From: JACVRW01 sp963771715
Lineage (GTDB): Bacteria; Actinomycetota; Thermoleophilia; Solirubrobacterales; Thermoleophilaceae
Reading direction: 5' to 3'
DNA length: 64,000 nt
Assembly (NCBI GenBank): GCA_963771715.1
Contig: CAVYUQ010000014.1
Span: 62,001-126,000, forward strand
Under the pieces are notes generated by a model. That model saw only the letters and a list, made by a program, of their open reading frames with translations. It made no database searches and was not told the origin of the DNA. The translations under genes were made by a program, and so were the position numbers. Of this stretch, positions 61,372 through 64,000 are shown one piece after another (the first letter of the stretch is position 1; each line of letters starts with the position of its first letter).

Positions 61372-63312
61372 CTATCCGGCGCCGAGCGTCGCGGCGCCGG
61401 ACTCGCTCGTCGGCAGTGTGAGCCTCACACCCTGCTCGAACTGGATCGAGCTCGGGAGGTTGCTCGCCCGGTACGTGGGGTTGTCCACCTGGGTGAGGTC
61501 GAGGCGGATCCTGTGCCCGGCTGCGATGCGCCAGTGGTTGCCGTAGAACGGAAGCGTGATCACGCCCGCCGGCGGGTCGTTCTCGAGGCGGTACGTGCCG
61601 CGCGTCATGAGCAGCTCCGTGCCGTCCGGCGCCACGTCGAAGAGGCGTGCGTCCAGCTGGCCGCTCGCCGCGCCGGCCCATGTGTACGGGACGCGCACCT
61701 GCCCGATGCCCACGTACGTCCGGGTGCTGCCGAGCGGCTGCGAGTAGGCGCTGTAGCCCGCGCCCGGAGGCACCGGCCCGTCCGAGTGCCGGCACTCCTC
61801 GCCCGGCTGCACGGAGGGCCCGGCGATCGCGTCCGTTGCCGCGCCGTTCGGGTCCGCCACGCCGAGCGGCGAGACGGTCTCCCCTCCCGGGTAGTCAATC
61901 GAGAGCGTGCCGTTCGCGAGCCTCTCCGGCGTGGTCGCCACGGCCTGCGCCGGGGCGCCGCCTTCGCCGCACACCGTCGCCTCGCTCGACACCGTCGTGC
62001 GCTGCTCGCGGCTTCCGCCGATGTTCGACTGGAGCCACTGGAATGCCCGTGCGTTCAGCGGCCTCCAGGTCTCAGGCTTGTTCTGGGCGCGCGAGTGCCC
62101 GACGTCCGCCAGCGCCACCTCCACCGGCCACCTCGGGTCCAGCCGCTTCAGGTACTTGAAGATGCGGAACGACTCGACCGCGGGGAACAGGTCGTCGGTC
62201 CAGCCCTGGATCGAGAACACGGCCACCTTGCGGTCCTCGAGCTGTCTCATCCAGCCCTCGTCCTGGTAGTAGGCGCCGCGGAACTCGGTGAGCCCGCGCC
62301 GGATCTGGCGGATGATCGGATCCTCCGGCGAGGTCGGGTCGCCCGCGTCCGTGCGCGCCTTCCACGACTCGAGGCTGACCGTCCCCTCGCAGTCGCCGTA
62401 GGTGCACGGGAACGGCGCGTCGGTGGAGGTGCCCTTCTCGAACACGCCCTTGGTCTCGCCGAGCGCGAACAGGCCTGACACGTAGCTCTCCTTCGGGACC
62501 CCGATCGGATTGCCGTCCCCCTGGTCGTCGTTCGGGCGGCCCTGCGAGGACTCGTACAGGTCGTCGAGCCCGGGGCCGCCGCCGTGCCCGTTCGGGGCGA
62601 GCGCGTACGCCAGGTCCGTGGACGGGTACTTCGGGACGGCGACCTGGAGGTTCAGGATCGGCAGCGACCGGTCGAGCGAGTGCGGGAACGTCCACGTGGC
62701 CTGGCTCGCCTGGAGCCAGCTCTCGATGCCGCCGTACGAGCCGCCGGTCACCGCGACCCGGTTCGGGTCCACGTCCCGGTAGGTGGCCGCGACCAGCGCC
62801 GCGAGCCACTGCGTGTCGCGGATCTCGTAGTCGCGGCTCTTCAGGTGGAGCGTGCCGCGCGGGAGGCTGATCGAGCCGTCCCGGTCGCCGGGCGTCGGCG
62901 GCTCGTGGTCCTCGCTGGGTCCGTCGTCGGAGAAGCCGCGTGCCGTGTAGCTCAGCACGTAATAGCCGTGCGTCGCGAACCAGTGGTTGTTCCAGCGGTA
63001 CGTGTCCGCGCCGTCGCCCTCGTCGGTCGTGGACTCCCACTCGTGCTTGTCGTTCCCGAAGCCGTGGAGCATGATCACCAGCGGATGGCGCCGGCCCGAG
63101 CCGCTCGTGGGCTGGGTGAGGTCCACGTCCATCTTGGCGCCGTCGAAGCTCGGCACGCTGCCGGAGCAGATGCGCACGCCGCCGTAGGACCCGCCCGGGC
63201 TCCCGGTCGGGCATGACGCCGTGAAGGACGGCGGCAGCGTGGCCGCGAAGGCGGAGCCGGCCGGCAGCGTCAGGCCAGCAAGCAACAGCAACAAGAGCAG
63301 TCCCCGCCTCAT
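61372..63312 (-). CDS. Secreted S15-family (CocE/X-Pro dipeptidyl) hydrolase
   Basis: 646 residues. A signal peptide (RRGLLLLLLLAGLTLPAGSA) is followed by the alpha/beta-hydrolase core: HPLVIMLHGFGNDKHEW, the nucleophile in VAVTGGSYGGIESW, the Asp in SIQGWTDDLFPAVES and the His in DVGHSRAQN. A C-terminal jelly-roll domain typical of S15 (ITLPFYGNHWRIAAGHRIRL, DLTQVDN) completes it. Insertions rich in Cys (CTYGDCEG) are present. It probably cleaves external peptides or esters. It is followed on the same strand by the anchored protein at 60369. Confidence 0.92.
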   Translation of the reverse strand: MRRGLLLLLLLAGLTLPAGSAFAATLPPSFTASCPTGSPGGSYGGVRICSGSVPSFDGAKMDVDLTQPTSGSGRRHPLVIMLHGFGNDKHEWESTTDEGDGADTYRWNNHWFATHGYYVLSYTARGFSDDGPSEDHEPPTPGDRDGSISLPRGTLHLKSRDYEIRDTQWLAALVAATYRDVDPNRVAVTGGSYGGIESWLQASQATWTFPHSLDRSLPILNLQVAVPKYPSTDLAYALAPNGHGGGPGLDDLYESSQGRPNDDQGDGNPIGVPKESYVSGLFALGETKGVFEKGTSTDAPFPCTYGDCEGTVSLESWKARTDAGDPTSPEDPIIRQIRRGLTEFRGAYYQDEGWMRQLEDRKVAVFSIQGWTDDLFPAVESFRIFKYLKRLDPRWPVEVALADVGHSRAQNKPETWRPLNARAFQWLQSNIGGSREQRTTVSSEATVCGEGGAPAQAVATTPERLANGTLSIDYPGGETVSPLGVADPNGAATDAIAGPSVQPGEECRHSDGPVPPGAGYSAYSQPLGSTRTYVGIGQVRVPYTWAGAASGQLDARLFDVAPDGTELLMTRGTYRLENDPPAGVITLPFYGNHWRIAAGHRIRLDLTQVDNPTYRASNLPSSIQFEQGVRLTLPTSESGAATLGAG

Positions 63313-63359
63313 GGTTGGCTCCCGTTCCCGGCCCCGGGCCCGCTGAAACGGGACAACCG

Positions 63360-64000
63360 TCAGCGGATGTCCAGCACGACCTTGCCCGTGGCGCCGCGTC
63401 CGTCGATCAGCTCGAGGGCCTCGCGTACACGCTCGAGGGGGAAGCGGGCGCCGACGATCGGCCGCACGAAGCCCTCGTCGACCAGGCGGTTCACCTCGGC
63501 GCCGATCTCGCGGTTCACGTCCGGCTTGCTCATCACGTAGGCGCCCCAGCCGGCGCCGATCACCTCGGTGTTGTTCAGGAGCAGCCGGTTCACGCGCACC
63601 TCCGGGATCGAGCCGCCAGTGAAGCCCACGACCACCACGCGGCCCCCCTCGCCGAGGGAGCGCAGGCTGTCCGTGAAGCGGTCGCCGCCCACCGGGTCGA
63701 TCACCACGTCCACTCCCCCGCCCGACAGCTCCTTGGCCTCGTCCTTCCAGGGACCGTCGGAGCGCACCACCTCGTCGGCCCCGGCGTCGCGCGCCACCTG
63801 CTCCTTCTCGTCGCTCGACACCACGGCGATCGTTCGGGCACCGAGGCCCTTCGCCACCTGGATGGTCGCCGTGCCCACGCCGCCCGCGGCGCCGTGCACC
63901 AGCACCGTCTCGCCCTCCTTCAGGCGGCCTCGCTTCCTCAGCGAGAAGTAGGCGGTGTGGTAGTTGAGCACCAGCCCGCACCCCTGGGCGAAGTCGAGCT
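63360..64000 (-). CDS. Quinone oxidoreductase / zinc-type alcohol dehydrogenase family, partial
   Basis: The gene runs off the right edge; 213 codons of the C-terminal part are seen. The NADPH motif VLVHGAAGGVGTATIQVAKG, VDVVIDPVGGDRFTDSLRSL, RVVVVGFTGGSIPEV and the terminal GRGATGKVVLDIR are those of medium-chain quinone oxidoreductases of the Qor/NADPH:2-enone type. No structural-zinc Cys cluster is in the visible part. It reduces quinones or enones with NADPH. It lies 47 bases from the S15 hydrolase start. Confidence 0.9.
   Translation of the reverse strand, partial: LDFAQGCGLVLNYHTAYFSLRKRGRLKEGETVLVHGAAGGVGTATIQVAKGLGARTIAVVSSDEKEQVARDAGADEVVRSDGPWKDEAKELSGGGVDVVIDPVGGDRFTDSLRSLGEGGRVVVVGFTGGSIPEVRVNRLLLNNTEVIGAGWGAYVMSKPDVNREIGAEVNRLVDEGFVRPIVGARFPLERVREALELIDGRGATGKVVLDIR

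Overview
The window reads as chromosome of a high-GC actinobacterium. The gene set (homodimeric GlyRS, MMPL transporters, a BTAD regulator, an ANTAR protein, DUF3995, an FmdB zinc ribbon, many small HATPase/SnoaL/RidA proteins) and the codon use suggest the Thermoleophilia (Solirubrobacterales/Gaiellales-like). That placement is an inference from gene content. No ribosomal RNA is present to fix it.

Layout. 1-5400: end of an LCP cell-wall ligase, an FmdB zinc ribbon with a CIRCE-like operator over its start, glycyl-tRNA synthetase, an MMPL transporter and its TetR neighbour. 5430-9860: a leftward stress operon (small Cys protein, metallo-beta-lactamase fold, Hsp20, Lon, membrane protein) closed by a strong terminator. 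9960-24060: core metabolism, including icd-mdh, a site-2 protease, a three-gene succinate/fumarate oxidoreductase whose third gene is a CCG-domain (HdrB/SdhE-like) protein instead of a cytochrome b anchor, a LuxR-type regulator, ask-asd and a GH3 protein. 24056-30800: recR-ybaB-dnaX, an HD-GYP protein, a large thiamine-diphosphate enzyme, SRP RNA, RidA and tRNA-Val(CAC).

30868-42906 is an accessory region built at the 3' end of that tRNA-Val. The tRNA 3' end recurs three more times in direct orientation (38859, 40441, 42862). The sequence just after copies 1 and 3 is related, and the sequence just before copies 2 and 4 is related, as expected for two related integrated elements (about 8.0 and 2.4 kb) with a degenerate segment between them. 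No integrase is recognisable. The cargo includes a membrane-tethered BTAD/beta-propeller regulator, secreted and lipoproteins, an RTX-type repeat protein, an NAD(P)-dependent reductase, a TPR protein and a sulfite oxidase.

42928-64000: cupin-TPR and hydrolase genes; a compact two-gene locus of a Trp-rich peptide and a radical SAM/SPASM enzyme, which is the best candidate for an undescribed RiPP (cyclophane) system; a large secreted M14 carboxypeptidase; an uncharacterised four-gene membrane cassette with an HTTM protein; an ANTAR regulator; an HATPase-DUF3995-MMPL operon; and secreted S8 and S15 peptidases.

Caution: more than 20 single-base frame changes interrupt otherwise conserved genes, including dnaX and asd, which are normally essential. 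They sit in G/C-rich runs and look more like consensus-sequence errors than gene decay. Coordinates of such genes span all their fragments.
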